Source: AP-15 sp963781215 (GTDB lineage Bacteria; Pseudomonadota; Alphaproteobacteria; ATCC43930; CGMCC-115725). Taken from it: a stretch of DNA of 64,000 nt. Location of the stretch: the NCBI GenBank assembly GCA_963781215.1, contig CAWAFE010000048.1, positions 32,529-96,528 on the forward strand, in the 5' to 3' direction. Position 1 is the first letter of the stretch, and every line of letters begins with the position of its first letter. The translations under genes were made by a program, and so were the position numbers. Shown here piece after piece: positions 18,903 through 28,388 of this stretch. A model generated the notes under the pieces. The model was not told where the DNA came from and ran no database searches. It saw only the letters and a list, made by a program, of their open reading frames with translations.

Positions 18903-20730
18903 ATGCCATCGAACCAGCGAATCGAGGATTACGCACTGATCGGCGACTGCATGACAGCGGCGCTGGTCGGGCGCAACGGGTCGATCGATTGGCTGTGCCT
19001 GCCCCGGTTCGATTCCCCCGCCTGCTTCGCCGCACTTCTCGGCGAGCCCGAGCACGGCCGCTGGCTGATCGCGCCGACAACGCCCGGTGCCCGGGTCCAG
19101 CGCCGCTACCTCGATGGCTCCCTGATCCTCGCAACCGTGTTCGAGACCGCCGAGGGCGCGGTCGAGCTGATCGACTTCATGCGTCCCCACCATTCTCCCT
19201 CCCACCTCGTCAGGCTGGTCCGGGGTCTGCGCGGGCGGGTGGCGATGCATACCGAGTTCGTGCTGCGCTTCGAGTATGGCTCGGTCGTGCCGTGGGTCGA
19301 GCGCCACCCGGAAGGCGGCATCTCCGCGATCGCCGGTCCGGAGATGGTCGTCCTGCGCACATCGGCGTCGCTGCACGGCGAAGATCTCAAGACGGTAGGC
19401 GACTTTGCCGTCGACGCCGGCGAGACGATCCCGTTCGTGCTGAGCTACGGACCCTCTCACCTGCCGCCGCCGCGGCCAATCGACCCGGAGCGGGCATTGC
19501 ACGAGACCGAAGCCTACTGGCGGCGCTGGTCCGGCCGCTGCGCGCCCGCCGGCCCCTGGAGCGATATGGTCAAGCGCTCGCTCGTCGTGCTGAAGGGGCT
19601 GACCTACGCGCCGACCGGCGGCATCGTCGCCGCGCCAACGACATCGCTGCCCGAGTATCTCGGCGGCGCGCGCAATTGGGACTATCGCTACTGCTGGCTG
19701 CGCGACGCCACCTTCACATTGCTCGCCTTGATGCATGCCGGCTATTCCGAGGAGGCCCGGTCATGGCGGGATTGGCTGCTGCGCGCCGTCGCCGGCAGCC
19801 CCGACCAGCTGCAGGTCATCTACGGCGTCGCCGGGGAGCGCCGATTGGGCGAGTGGGAGGCGCCGTGGCTGCCCGGATATGAGCAGTCGCGCCCGGTGCG
19901 CATCGGCAACGCCGCCGTCAACCAGACGCAGCTCGATGTTTTCGGTGAAATCTTCGATGCAATGCATCAAGCCGATCTCCGCGGCATACCGACGATCGAT
20001 CGCGAGCTCGCCATCGGCCGCGAAATCTTGCACCATCTGGCACGGATCTGGGATCGGCCCGACGAGGGGATCTGGGAGGTGCGCGGGCCGCCGCAGCATT
20101 TCACCCACTCGAAGGTAATGGCCTGGGTCGCCTTCGACCGCGGGGTCAAGTTCGCCGAGCAGCTCGGCACCGGCGCACGCGGTCGAGCCGTGGCGGCATA
20201 TCCGCGACAGGATCCACGCCGATGTTTGCGCCAAGGGGTTCGATCCGGACCTTGGCAGCTTTGTCCAAGCCTACGGGTCAAAGGCGCTCGATGCCGCCCT
20301 GTTGCTGCTGCCGCTGGTCGGCTTCCTGCCGCCGGCGGACCCGCGCATCATCGGCACGGTAAAGGCGATCGAGCAGCACCTCGTCGCCGATGGCTTGGTC
20401 TTGCGTTACGACACCGGCGAGGGGGTCGACGGGTTGCCGCCGGGAGAAGGCGCTTTTTTGCCATGCAGCTTCTGGCTCGCCGACAACTACATCCTGCAAG
20501 GCCGAACCGCCGAGGCGGCCGAGTTGTTCCAACGATTGACGGGGCTCTCTAACGATGTCGGCCTCTTCGCGGAGGAATACGATCCTCGCGCAAAGCGCCA
20601 GCTGGGGAATTTCCCGCAAGCCTTCTCGCACGTCGCGCTGGTCAATACCGCCTTCAACCTGACCCGGAGCGAAGGCCCGGCGGAACAACGGGCCGCCCGC
20701 CGCCCGCGTCATCGCCAAGCCCAGCTATAG
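18903..20730 (+). CDS. Glycoside hydrolase family 15 protein (glucoamylase/trehalase-like), one frameshift
   Basis: A protein of about 608 residues after correction. Its N-terminus (RIEDYALIGDCMTAALVGRNGSIDW) and the central GGARNWDYRYCWLRDATFTLLAL are diagnostic of bacterial GH15 enzymes. These act on alpha-glucosides, maltodextrins or trehalose in the cytoplasm. The (alpha/alpha)6 barrel continues with HSKVMAWVAFDRG. The frame then shifts near 20172-20180 (ggcgcacgcgg); one base less restores HAVEPWRHIRDRI. The second catalytic acid region EEYDPRAKRQLGNFPQAFSH is intact near the C-terminus. ATG 18903 has GAGG 8 nt upstream, whereas the in-frame GTG 18897 lies too close to it. Confidence 0.9.
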
Positions 20731-20825
20731 CGGCATCGCGCCGGTGGTGCGAATATTGCACGCGGCCCGCTACAGCGGCGGGTCCGCGGCGATCTTCCGT
20801 GCCACACGAACAGGGGTGTCGACCC

Positions 20826-21314
20826 ATGGCGATCTATCTCAGCATGCAGCGGGTCCGCTTTTCCAGCACCGACGACTACGAGAAGTTCAAGATCGTGTTT
20901 GGCGACGTGCGGCATCATCTGAAGGGCTTGCCGGGGTTCCTCCACCTCACTTGGTGGACCCATCCGCAGGACCCGACCTGGCACAACGAGGTCAGCTTCT
21001 GGACGAGCTACGAGGCGCTCAATGACTGGCACATGAACACCTACCACAAGCACGCCAAGGAATGGGCGGTCCGCTCGGGCGCGATCATGGAAGACATCAT
21101 CACCAATTTCGAGTTCAAGCGCGCCCGCCTGATCCGCGTCTGTCCCACCTGCGCCCTCATTCAGGACAAGCCCTACGATCTGCATCTTGAGCAGGCAGTT
21201 TTGGCCGAGCCCTGCCCGAAATGCGGCTATCACTTCCCGATCATGCCGGAGACGCCCGAGAGTACTGCCGTGTTCAAGGACGTGCCGGAGCTGGCGGCCG
21301 CGCTCCCGGGCTGA
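20826..21314 (+). CDS. ABM-like dimeric barrel domain fused to a C-terminal zinc ribbon
   Basis: A 162-residue two-part protein. Residues 1 to about 98 resemble an antibiotic-biosynthesis-monooxygenase-type ferredoxin-like barrel (YEKFKIVFGDVRHHLKGLPGF, VSFWTSYEALNDW) and are rich in His (H30, H31, H40, H46, H53, H69, H74, H76). Residues 104-138 hold two CxxC knuckles, C106-C109 (VCPTCA) and C130-C133 (PCPKCGYHFP), as in a zinc ribbon. I do not recognise this architecture as a named family. ATG 20826 is used. It lies 95 nt after the GH15 gene and is convergent with the esterase. Confidence 0.7.
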   Translation: MAIYLSMQRVRFSSTDDYEKFKIVFGDVRHHLKGLPGFLHLTWWTHPQDPTWHNEVSFWTSYEALNDWHMNTYHKHAKEWAVRSGAIMEDIITNFEFKRARLIRVCPTCALIQDKPYDLHLEQAVLAEPCPKCGYHFPIMPETPESTAVFKDVPELAAALPG

Positions 21315-21323
21315 GGCGGGACT

Positions 21324-22296
21324 TCAGCTCTTCGCGGCGAGCCCCGCGCGCAACGCCGCGGCGCAATCGGCAAGCGCCCGCCGGGCGGCGCCGACCAGCC
21401 TGCCGTAGCGGATGAAGCCGTGGTTGAGCCCTTCGACGACGCTGAGCGTGCACGGGACCCCGGCCTTTTCAAGGGCGGCTTCGAGGTTGCGGCTGTCGTC
21501 GAGCGAGCGGGTCGAGGCTGCCGACGATCATGATGGGCCGGCGGCAGCCCCTTGAGGTCGCCGAGGAGCGGGGCGGCGCGCCAATCCTTCTGCTGCTCGG
21601 GTTTTTCGAGGTAGGTCTCCCAGATCCAGCGCATCTGCGTTTGCGACAAGCCCGGCGCCCTTGCCGAACCGCTGCCATGACGGCGCTCTCGCTGTCGGCC
21701 GAATAGACACCGTAGATAAGGAGCATGAACCGCAGCGCGCGTTCGCCCGCATCGCGCAGCGCCAGTGCTGCGGCAAGCGCCAGATTGCCGCCCGCCGAAT
21801 CGCCGCCGACCGCGATCCGGGTCGGGTCGACGCCGAGCCCCGCACCCTCGCGCGCCACGAGCCGGATCATCGCCACGGTCTCGTCGAAGGCCTTCGGAAA
21901 GCGGTGCTCGGGCGACAGCTTGTAGTCGACCGACAGCGCCGCGACACCCGACTGGCGCACCAGCTCGCGCAGCATCGCGTCCCAGGACTCGGGAGCTCCC
22001 CTGCATAAAGCCGCCGCCATGCGCGTAGACGATGACCGGCGGCTTCTCGGCGCCGTCCGGCAGGTAGAGCCGGCACGGAACCTGCCCGTGCGGACCCGGC
22101 AGGCTCAGGTCGCGCTCGTGCTGCAGCGGCACCGAGCCCTCGCCGAGAAACGCGCCGATCCGGTCGACCGCGGCGCGCACCTCGGACAAGCGGCGCCTGG
22201 GTGCGGTCGGGCGCAACGAGCCCGCGCTCCTGCAACAGCTTCCCGGCGGCGACCAGCTCGGGATCGATCCACTGGCATCGGCGTCGCGTCGTTCAT
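21324..22296 (-). CDS. Alpha/beta-hydrolase (HSL-type esterase), seven frameshifts
   Basis: A hormone-sensitive-lipase-type esterase of about 320 residues once frames are joined. The oxyanion-hole motif HGGGF is in VIVYAHGGGFMQG, the nucleophile elbow is GGDSAGGN, the acid region is VGSLDPL, and the His is in EGLNHGFIRY. ATG 22296 follows GGGAGGAGAGCG. Frame changes occur near 22282, 22190, 22005, 21675, 21658, 21545 and 21508. Every one is repaired by removing one base, which is unlike natural decay and suggests sequence error. If real, the gene is a pseudogene. The substrate is unknown. Confidence 0.7.
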
Positions 22297-22386
22297 CGCT
22301 CTCCTCCCATCCTTGCCTCCCCGATTTAACTCCGCTCACCAATCTTTCGGCAAGCTCGTGCAATCGCGCGCCGCGGTTGAACTCCG

Positions 22387-25079
22387 ATGCTCAAGGCGAA
22401 CATAGTGGCACCGCAATTCCCGACGGGGAGGGAAGCGGTGCTGGATGCCGCTTGTGCATGGAAGCTCGGCTCGCTCGCCTTCAAGCTGTTGGCGGGCGCG
22501 TCGAAGGCTTTCGATCACGAGGCGGTGGCCAATTTTCTCGAGATCGGCGCCACCTCTGTCGAGGCCGGGAATGTGCTGCGCGAACGCCAGCGCGACGTGG
22601 TGCGCACAGCCGCCACTCGCCTCCAGAAGCGGATCGAGCAGAACGCCGATGACTGGCTGCGTGCCGAATTCGGCTCCGATCCGTCGGGCGGAGAGGATGC
22701 AGCGGCGGCGATCGCGGCTCTGGACGATCTTCTTCCCAAATGCCTCCCCGATGGATTGAGCGTCGCTCAGGCCAATCTCGACGCCGAACGGATCGCCGGG
22801 CTGGTTGTGACAAGGGCAGGCGCCGGCGACGAGATGTTCCGAGAGGGGACATTCGGCGGGCGGATGCTGCGCCGCCTGGTGCGGGAAGCGTATCAGGAGG
22901 CCAAGCGCGATAAGGAATTCGCGACCCTGATCGGCATTTCCGTGCAGGAGGTATTGCTCGGACGGACGGAGGAACTGCTGACAGGGCAGGCGGCGATGCA
23001 ACAGCAATTCGCCGCGCTGGCCACGCAGGTGAGCGCGGACAAAGGGGTGCCGCTGCCGATGCTTCGCGAGATTCTCGTGCGTCTCGGCGAGGCCGAGGTG
23101 CCGCTCGACGCGGCACAGATAGAGCAGCGCCTGAGGACGAAGGCGGACGAATATCGGGATCTGCGCGAACGCCTGGGCCGCCTGACAAACGACGATCCGC
23201 TCGTGCAGACACTGCGCCGCGAGGCCGCAGGCCTGATCGACGAAGGCCGTTTCGACGAGGCGGATGCGAGCCTTTCGCGAGCCGAGGAGATCGACCTTGC
23301 GGCCGTCGAGGAACTGGAATCGATCGCCCTGCGTCGCCGCGCGAGCGCTGCCGCAAGCCGTTCCGAACGCGCCGCCGCAGCCCGCCTGCGGCTCAGACTA
23401 CCGCATGGCGGCCGCCCATTTCGCTGAAGCGGCGACGATCGTCGCAAACGACGACGGTTCGGCGTGGAATTATCGCCTCCGCCAGGCGCGTGCGCTTTAC
23501 GACCAGGGCTCCGAGTTCGGCGACAACGCGGCCCTGAGCCAAGCGGTCGCTGTTCTTCGCGATGCGCTGCATCTGACGCCCCGCGATCGGGTGCCGCTCG
23601 ACTGGGCGGGGACGCAGAACAACCTCGGCAACGCGCTCTGGACGCTGGGCGAGCGGGAGAGCGGCACGGCGCGGCTGGAGGAGGCGGTCGCCGCCTACCG
23701 CGCGGCGCTGGCGGAAAGGGCGCGCGATCGGGTGCCGCTCGACTGGGCGATGACCCAGAACAACCTCGGCAACGCGCTCTGGAGGCTGGGCGAGCGGGAG
23801 AGCGGGACGGCGCGGCTGGAAGAGGCGGTCGCCGCCTACCGCGCGGCGCTTGAGGAATACACGCGCGAGCGGGCGCCGTTGCGATGGGCGACAACCCAGA
23901 ACAACCTCGGCAACGCGCTCTCGAGGCTGGGCGAGCGGGAGAACGGCACGGCGCGGCTGGAAGAGGCGGTCGCCGCCTACCGCGCGGCGCTTGGAAGAAC
24001 GGACGCGCGAGCGGGTGCCGCTCGACTGGGCGATGACCCAGAACAACCTCGGCAATGCGCTCCGGGTGCTCGGGGAGCGGGAGAGCGGGACGGCGCGGCT
24101 GGAGGAGGCGGTCGCCGCCTACCGCGCGGCGCTGGAGGAATGGACGCGCGAGCGGGTGCCGCTCGACTGGGCGGCGACGCAGAACAACCTCGGCAACGCG
24201 CTCCGGACGCTCGGGGAGCGGGAGAGCGGGACGGCGCGGCTGGAGGAGGCGGTCGCCGCCTACCGCGCGGCGCTGGAGGAAAGGACGCGCGAGCGGGTGC
24301 CGCTCGACTGGGCGATGACGCAGAACAACCTCGGCAACGCGCTCTCGAGGCTGGGGGAGCGGGAGAGCGGGACGGCGCGGCTGGAGGAGGCGGTCGCCGC
24401 CTACCGCGCGGCGCTGGAGGAATGGACGCGCGAGCGGGTGCCGCTCGACTGGGCGGCGACGCAGAACAACCTCGGCGCCGCGCTCTGGAGGTTGGGCGAG
24501 CGGGAGAGCGGGACCGCGCGTCTGGAGGATGCGGTCGCCGCCTATCGCGCGGCGCTCGAGGAACGGACGCGCGAGCGGGTGCCGCTCAACTGGGCGGCGA
24601 CGCAGAACAACCTCGGCACCGCGCTCCAAACGCTCGGGGAGCGGGAGAGCGGCACGGCGCGCCTGCAACAGGCGGTCGACGCCTACCGCGGGGCGCTTGA
24701 GGAACGAACGCGCGAGCGGGTGCCGCTCGACTGGGCAACGACCCAGAACAACCTCGGCACCGCGCTCCGGACGCTCGGGGAGCGGGAGAGCGGGACGGCG
24801 CGGTTGGAGGAGGCGGTCGCCGCCTACCGCGCGGCGCTCGGGGAACGGACGCGCGAGCGGGTGCCGCTCGACTGGGCGATGAGCACCGGTAATCGGGGTG
24901 TGGCCTTGATGGTTCTCGCCGAACGGCTCGGCGACGCGTCGATCGCGCGCGCCGCCGTCGAGCAGATCGAGGCTGCGCTGGCGACAATGCGGGAGGGTGG
25001 GCATGCCCCCTTTGCCGCGTATTACGAAGAACAGCTGCCGAAGGCCCGAGCCCTGCTCGATCGCCTCGCCGGCCGCTGA
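22387..25079 (+). CDS. Tetratricopeptide-repeat protein with nine near-identical 47-residue repeats, two frameshifts
   Basis: A protein of about 896 residues after correction. Residues 1 to about 330 are helical and show no family I recognise (starting LKANIVAPQFPTGREA; later VLLGRTEELLTGQAAM). A TPR-like linker (RMAAAHFAEAATIVANDDG) leads to nine 47-residue units of the form VPLDWAxTQNNLGNALxxLG plus ERESGTARLEEAVAAYRAAL, then a degenerate tenth. Frame changes are near 23382 (agcccgcctg) and 23991 (gcttggaag); each needs one base removed. Such TPR arrays occur in alphaproteobacterial and cyanobacterial scaffold or STAND-type sensor proteins, but no CHAT, NB-ARC or enzyme domain is seen here. 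There is no signal peptide. Upstream, 90 nt separate it from the divergent esterase. Confidence 0.75.
23588..24857 (+). repeat. Nine tandem 141-bp coding repeats (TPR units)
   Basis: Nine head-to-tail copies of a 141-bp unit encoding 47 residues, with one extra base in the third copy. Units differ mainly at two or three codons (the residue after DWA, two residues after NAL, and the EEW/EER choice). High DNA identity would allow copy-number change by recombination or replication slippage, and it also makes this stretch hard to assemble. Confidence 0.95.
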
Positions 25080-25244
25080 CCCAGCGGCGTGTTTGATCGG
25101 GCTCCAGGCATGGCGGCGGCCCGCGTTTTACCGATTGCCGAAAGCCACATCGGTAAAATTGCCATAATTACATGATACCCCTCGACCCATCGGCGCCTCG
25201 GCCAAGCGGGCCCGGGACCGGAACAGCGGAACTACGGCCGGAAC

Positions 25245-25278
25245 TTTTGCTGTTGATTCGTTGCAAATAACAGCAAAA
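25245..25278 (+). repeat. Hairpin with 14-nt loop ending TGCAAAT (copy 2)
   Basis: A perfect 10-bp stem TTTTGCTGTT (25245-25254) with AACAGCAAAA (25269-25278) encloses a 14-nt loop ending TGCAAAT. The inner CTGTT/AACAG pairs and the loop end are the same as in copy 1 at 12310-12342, while outer pairs differ but stay complementary. It lies about 170 nt after the TPR gene, just before the repeat-rich segment. No T-run follows, so it is not a typical terminator. Confidence 0.75.
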
Positions 25279-25297
25279 ACAGCAAAACGTAGCGCCC

Positions 25298-25495
25298 CAC
25301 CTCACCCCGGCCCTCTCCGCCAAAGGGCGGAGAGGGAGTATTTGCGGGTGAGCGATATTGCCCTCTCCGCCAAAAGGGGGAGAGGGAGGGGACCCGTCGC
25401 GCGAGCGATGGGGAGGGTGAGGTGGCGCCTAGTCAGTCTCTGGCGCCCGCCCGACCTCACCCCAACCCTCTCCCCCCAAAGGGCGGAGTGGGAGT
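25298..25495. repeat. Composite palindromic repeat, left copy
   Basis: A 127-nt element (25298-25424) starts CACCTCACCC and ends GGGTGAGGTG, an exact 10-bp terminal inverted repeat. Inside are hairpins such as CCCTCTCCGCC/GGCGGAGAGGG. After a 28-nt spacer comes a half element (25453-25495). A further partial unit lies at 25505-25545. The same order recurs at 25911-26100. Alphaproteobacterial genomes carry many repeats of this CCTCACCC/GAGAGGG type. Confidence 0.85.
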
Positions 25496-25548
25496 AATTG
25501 TGCGCCTACGCCTCCCCCAGAGGGCGGAGAGGAGGAGGATTGGAAACA

Positions 25549-25897
25549 ATGGTGGTGAAACCGCGCACACGGGTCGCAAGGCGTTTTGCGGCGCGATGCG
25601 ACCGACGCCGAACAGCGTCTCTGGCGAGCGTTGCGCGAGCTGTAGGGGAAATACCGTTTTCGCCGCCAGCATCCGATCGGGCCATACATCGTCGATTTCG
25701 CCTGCCCGGCGGGCAGGCTTGCAATCGAGCTCGACGGCGGGCAGCACGCGCAACAAGAGGCAGAAGACGCGGCCCGGACCGAGGCGATCGCGCGCCAGGG
25801 CTACCGGGTGATCCGCTTTTGGAACAGCGACGTGACCAGCAATCTTCCGGGCGTGATCAATCGCGTCCGGCAAGAGCTTGCAGATATGCCGGAATGA
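25549..25897 (+). pseudogene. Decayed DUF559 (Vsr/MTES_1575-like endonuclease-fold) gene
   Basis: The frame 25595-25897 reads DATDAEQRLWRALREL, then a TAG stop at about 25643, then KYRFRRQHPIGPYIVDFACP, LAIELDGGQHAQQ and GYRVIRFWNSDV. These are the core motifs of the DUF559 family, which shares the PD-(D/E)XK-like Vsr fold. The likely start ATG 25549 is in another frame, so one frameshift plus one nonsense codon interrupt it. The acidic/His active-site region (ELDGGQH) is kept. The gene is bracketed by two copies of the composite palindromic repeat in the same orientation. Confidence 0.75.
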
Positions 25898-25910
25898 CCT
25901 AGCGGCCGTC

Positions 25911-26100
25911 CACCTCACCCCGACTCTCTCCCCCAAGGGCGGAGAGGGAGTAATTGTGCGCCAATGCCCTCTCCGCCGCAGGGGGAGAGGGAGGGGACCC
26001 ATCGCGCGAGCGATGGGGAGGGTGAGGTGGCGCTTCGGCTGTCTCTGGCGCCCGCCCCACCTCACCCCGGCCCTCTCCCCCCAAAGGGCGGAGAGGGAGG
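25911..26100. repeat. Composite palindromic repeat, right copy
   Basis: A 119-nt element (25911-26029) with the same CACCTCACCC/GGGTGAGGTG ends as the left copy, followed by a 28-nt spacer that shares CTCTGGCGCCCGCC with the left one, and a half element (26058-26100). It is in direct orientation with the left copy, so the DUF559 remnant lies between direct repeats of roughly 190 nt. It abuts the stop of the luciferase-like gene. Confidence 0.85.
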
Positions 26101-26106
26101 CTCTGA

Positions 26107-27308
26107 CTACTCCGCGGCCTGCCGCGCCGGCGCGGGCGTTGTGGTGGCGGCGGGCAGGCGCGGCAGGACTTCCTTGGCCATCAGGCGGATGCCCTTTTCG
26201 GCCTCCTGGTGGTCGAGGAAGCCCGAGCGGCCGATGAAGATGAAATGGGCGAAGCCGCCGACCTTGTCGTAGATGTCCATGATCTGCCGGTGGACCGTGT
26301 CGGGATTGCCGGCGACGAGGATGCCGCGGGCGATCGCCTGCTCGGCGGTGATGCCGATCAGGCCATCGGCCGGGCGGCGCGCCGCACCGGGCTTCGGTTG
26401 CGAGCGGTAGTTCTGCGCCTGCACCTCCGGCGGCATGCGGCCCGGGCAGAAATTTCGACATCTGCGGCGACTGCTTGAGGCTGGTGTTGAGAAACCACAA
26501 GAGCTTGCGAACCGACGCGCAGCCCCTCCTCGTCGGTGTCGCCGACATAGGCGAGGGCGGCGTAGGCGAATTTGTCGGTGCCGGGCGCCGGCAATCCGGC
26601 CTCGCGGCGGGCCTCGCGATAGGCGTCGAAGGCGCGCTTGGAAGCCTCCGGGCCGCGCAACACCAGCGCATTGACCATGCCGCGCCGGCCCAATTCGGCT
26701 GAGGTCTCCGGGTCGCCGGTCGCCGCCCACATCGGCGGGTGCGGGCGCTGGTAGGCGGGCGGCCAGATGTTGACGTGGCGGTGGGTGAAGTGCTTGCCCT
26801 CCCAGCTGAACGGGCCGTCATGCGAGGTCAGGGTCTTCTGGATGAGGTCGATCGCCTCCCAGAAGCGCTCGACATAGCCGACCGGGTTGGCGTTCCCGGA
26901 CACCATCTCGCTGTCGCCCGATTTAACAAAGCCGATATCGAGCCGACCGCGCGAGATCACGTCGGCGGTCGCGTATTCCTCGGCCACCCGCACCGGGTCG
27001 GGGCGGATCGTGATCAGGGTGCCGAGGCTCAGGATGCGGACCTTCTTCGTCTGCCGGGCCAGGATGCCGAGGATCATCGGGCTCGCGCCATAGAGGCTGT
27101 TGATCCCCGAATGATGCTCGATCGAGACGACGTTGACGCCGAGGTCGTCGCACAACAGATGCTCGTCGAGGCATTCTTCGAAGAGATCGGCCGAGATCTT
27201 TGGGTCGCAATATTTGTTGGGCAGGCTGGCGCGCACCGAGTCCGCGCGGTCAAGAATTTCCTGCGCCACGAAGGGATAGACATTCTCGCAATGATACCAA
27301 GCCTGCAT
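26107..27308 (-). CDS. Luciferase-like (LLM) flavin-dependent monooxygenase, two frameshifts
   Basis: A bacterial-luciferase-family protein of about 399 residues after correction. It starts WYHCENVYPFVAQEIL, has the typical TIM-barrel strand motifs VVSIEHHSGINSLYG and KVRILSLGTLITIRPDP, and the C-terminal AGNPDTVHRQIMDIYDKVGG segment. Two +1 shifts occur near 26508 (GGTTCGCAAG on the coding strand) and 26441 (CCCGGGCCGC). Removing one base at each site restores LRVGRKLLWFLNT and LPGRMPPEVQAQNY. ATG 27308 follows GGGGGAGAG. It lies 13 nt downstream of an alpha/beta-hydrolase gene, a pairing often seen in oxidative degradation operons. The substrate is unknown. Confidence 0.87.
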
Positions 27309-27321
27309 GAGGTCTCTCCCC

Positions 27322-28099
27322 CTATTGCCCTAGAAACCGCGCGACCTGCTCGACAAACGCTTCGGGCTGCTCGATCTCGGGATGATGGCCGGCGCGCTCG
27401 ATCAGCGCGAAGCGTGCGTTGGGAATCAGCCCGGCATAGGCGCGGCCGTAGTCCGGCGTGACCACCCCGTCGCTCTGCGCCCCACAGCACCAGGGTCGGC
27501 ACCGAAATCCGGCCGAGCCAGCGCGGCAATTGCGGGTTGTACATATAGGGGTGCCAGGCATAGAGGCAGAGCGCCTCGCGATTGCGGGCGTGGACAATGA
27601 GCGCCTCGTCCGACATCGCGTTGTAATCGGGCGCCGAGCGGTCGGGATCGTGCCAGCTGCGGCGACGCACCTCGTCGGGCGATCTGTTGAAGATGTCGAG
27701 GATGTCCGGCGTCTCGCGGTCGCTGATCTTGATCCCGAGGGGATCGACGAGGATCAGCTTCTCCAGGCGGTGGCTGCAGGCGGCGGCAATTTCGGCCGCG
27801 AGCCAGCCGCCGAAGGAAAACCCGATGAGGGTCGCCTTGTCGCATGGCAGCGCCTCGAGCACGGCGAGATGGAGATGGACGAGGTCGTAGACGGTGTCGA
27901 AATCAGGCGGCCGCGGCGACTGGCCAAAGCCGGGGGAGGAGGGTGCCGTGATCTCGGCATGCCGGCCGAGGAGGTCGAGAAACGGCGCCCGCGGGTCGAT
28001 CGTGTCGAAGCCGTGCAACATCAGGACCGGATGCCCGGCGCCGCGCCGCAGCACCTCGAGCTCGATCCCGGATACCTCCAGCCGCCCGAAGTCCGTCAT
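27322..28099 (-). CDS. Alpha/beta-fold hydrolase, one frameshift
   Basis: A hydrolase of about 258 residues. The nucleophile elbow is GFSFGGW, the oxyanion segment is MLHGFDT, the acid follows in the DGVVTPDYG region, and the histidine is in AGHHPEIEQP. Frame is lost near 27480 (VLWG|QSDGVV); one base less (or two more) repairs it. Start ATG 28099 overlaps the preceding small gene by 4 nt (ATGA). Together with the LLM monooxygenase downstream it may hydrolyse or remodel the same metabolite. That is inferred from position. Confidence 0.85.
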
Positions 28100-28388
28100 C
28101 GCATATTTTTCCCAGCCGAATTTCTCGGGAGCGATTTATAGCCTCGATCGGCGCCGGCAGGGAGCGTCACCTCGCAGTAATTGTCGAGGTCGGTATAGCG
28201 GTAGACCAATGCCGGCGCGCTGGCGGGTGTGGCCGCATCGCGCCAGGGCGACCCGCGCATTGCCGCACCGCGCCGCTGGACATGCCGACGAGCTCGGGCT
28301 CGACCCGCTGCCGGTCGGCCCGCTGCTGCGGGATCGGATCGAAACCGCGACACGAGGCCGCACCGGCGGACAGCAAGAGGGCGAGCAC
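28096..28388 (-). CDS. Putative small lipoprotein, frameshifted
   Basis: A weakly supported gene of about 97 residues. A hydrophobic start (VLALLLSAGAASC) resembles a lipoprotein signal with Cys about residue 15. It is followed by VEPELVGMSSGAVRQCAG, a motif often seen in small outer-membrane-type lipoproteins. In another frame PWRDAATPASAPALVYRYTD and NYCEVTLPAGADRGYKS continue to a TGA that overlaps the hydrolase start. Joining the frames near 28258 needs one base added, unlike most other frameshifts in this window. GTG 28388 is a guess for the start. Confidence 0.4.

Noticed and set aside
23588..24857. CRISPR array
   Set aside because: The 141-bp units are contiguous, coding and without spacers.
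22893..25004. A 703-residue minus-strand protein with repeated RPVERHPLARPF units
   Set aside because: It is the antisense reading of the TPR repeats; the plus frame has clear TPR sequence and the minus frame has no ribosome-binding site or known domain.
25261..25548. Short proteins rich in LTPTLSPQR-type sequence
   Set aside because: These are translations of the palindromic repeats and not genes.
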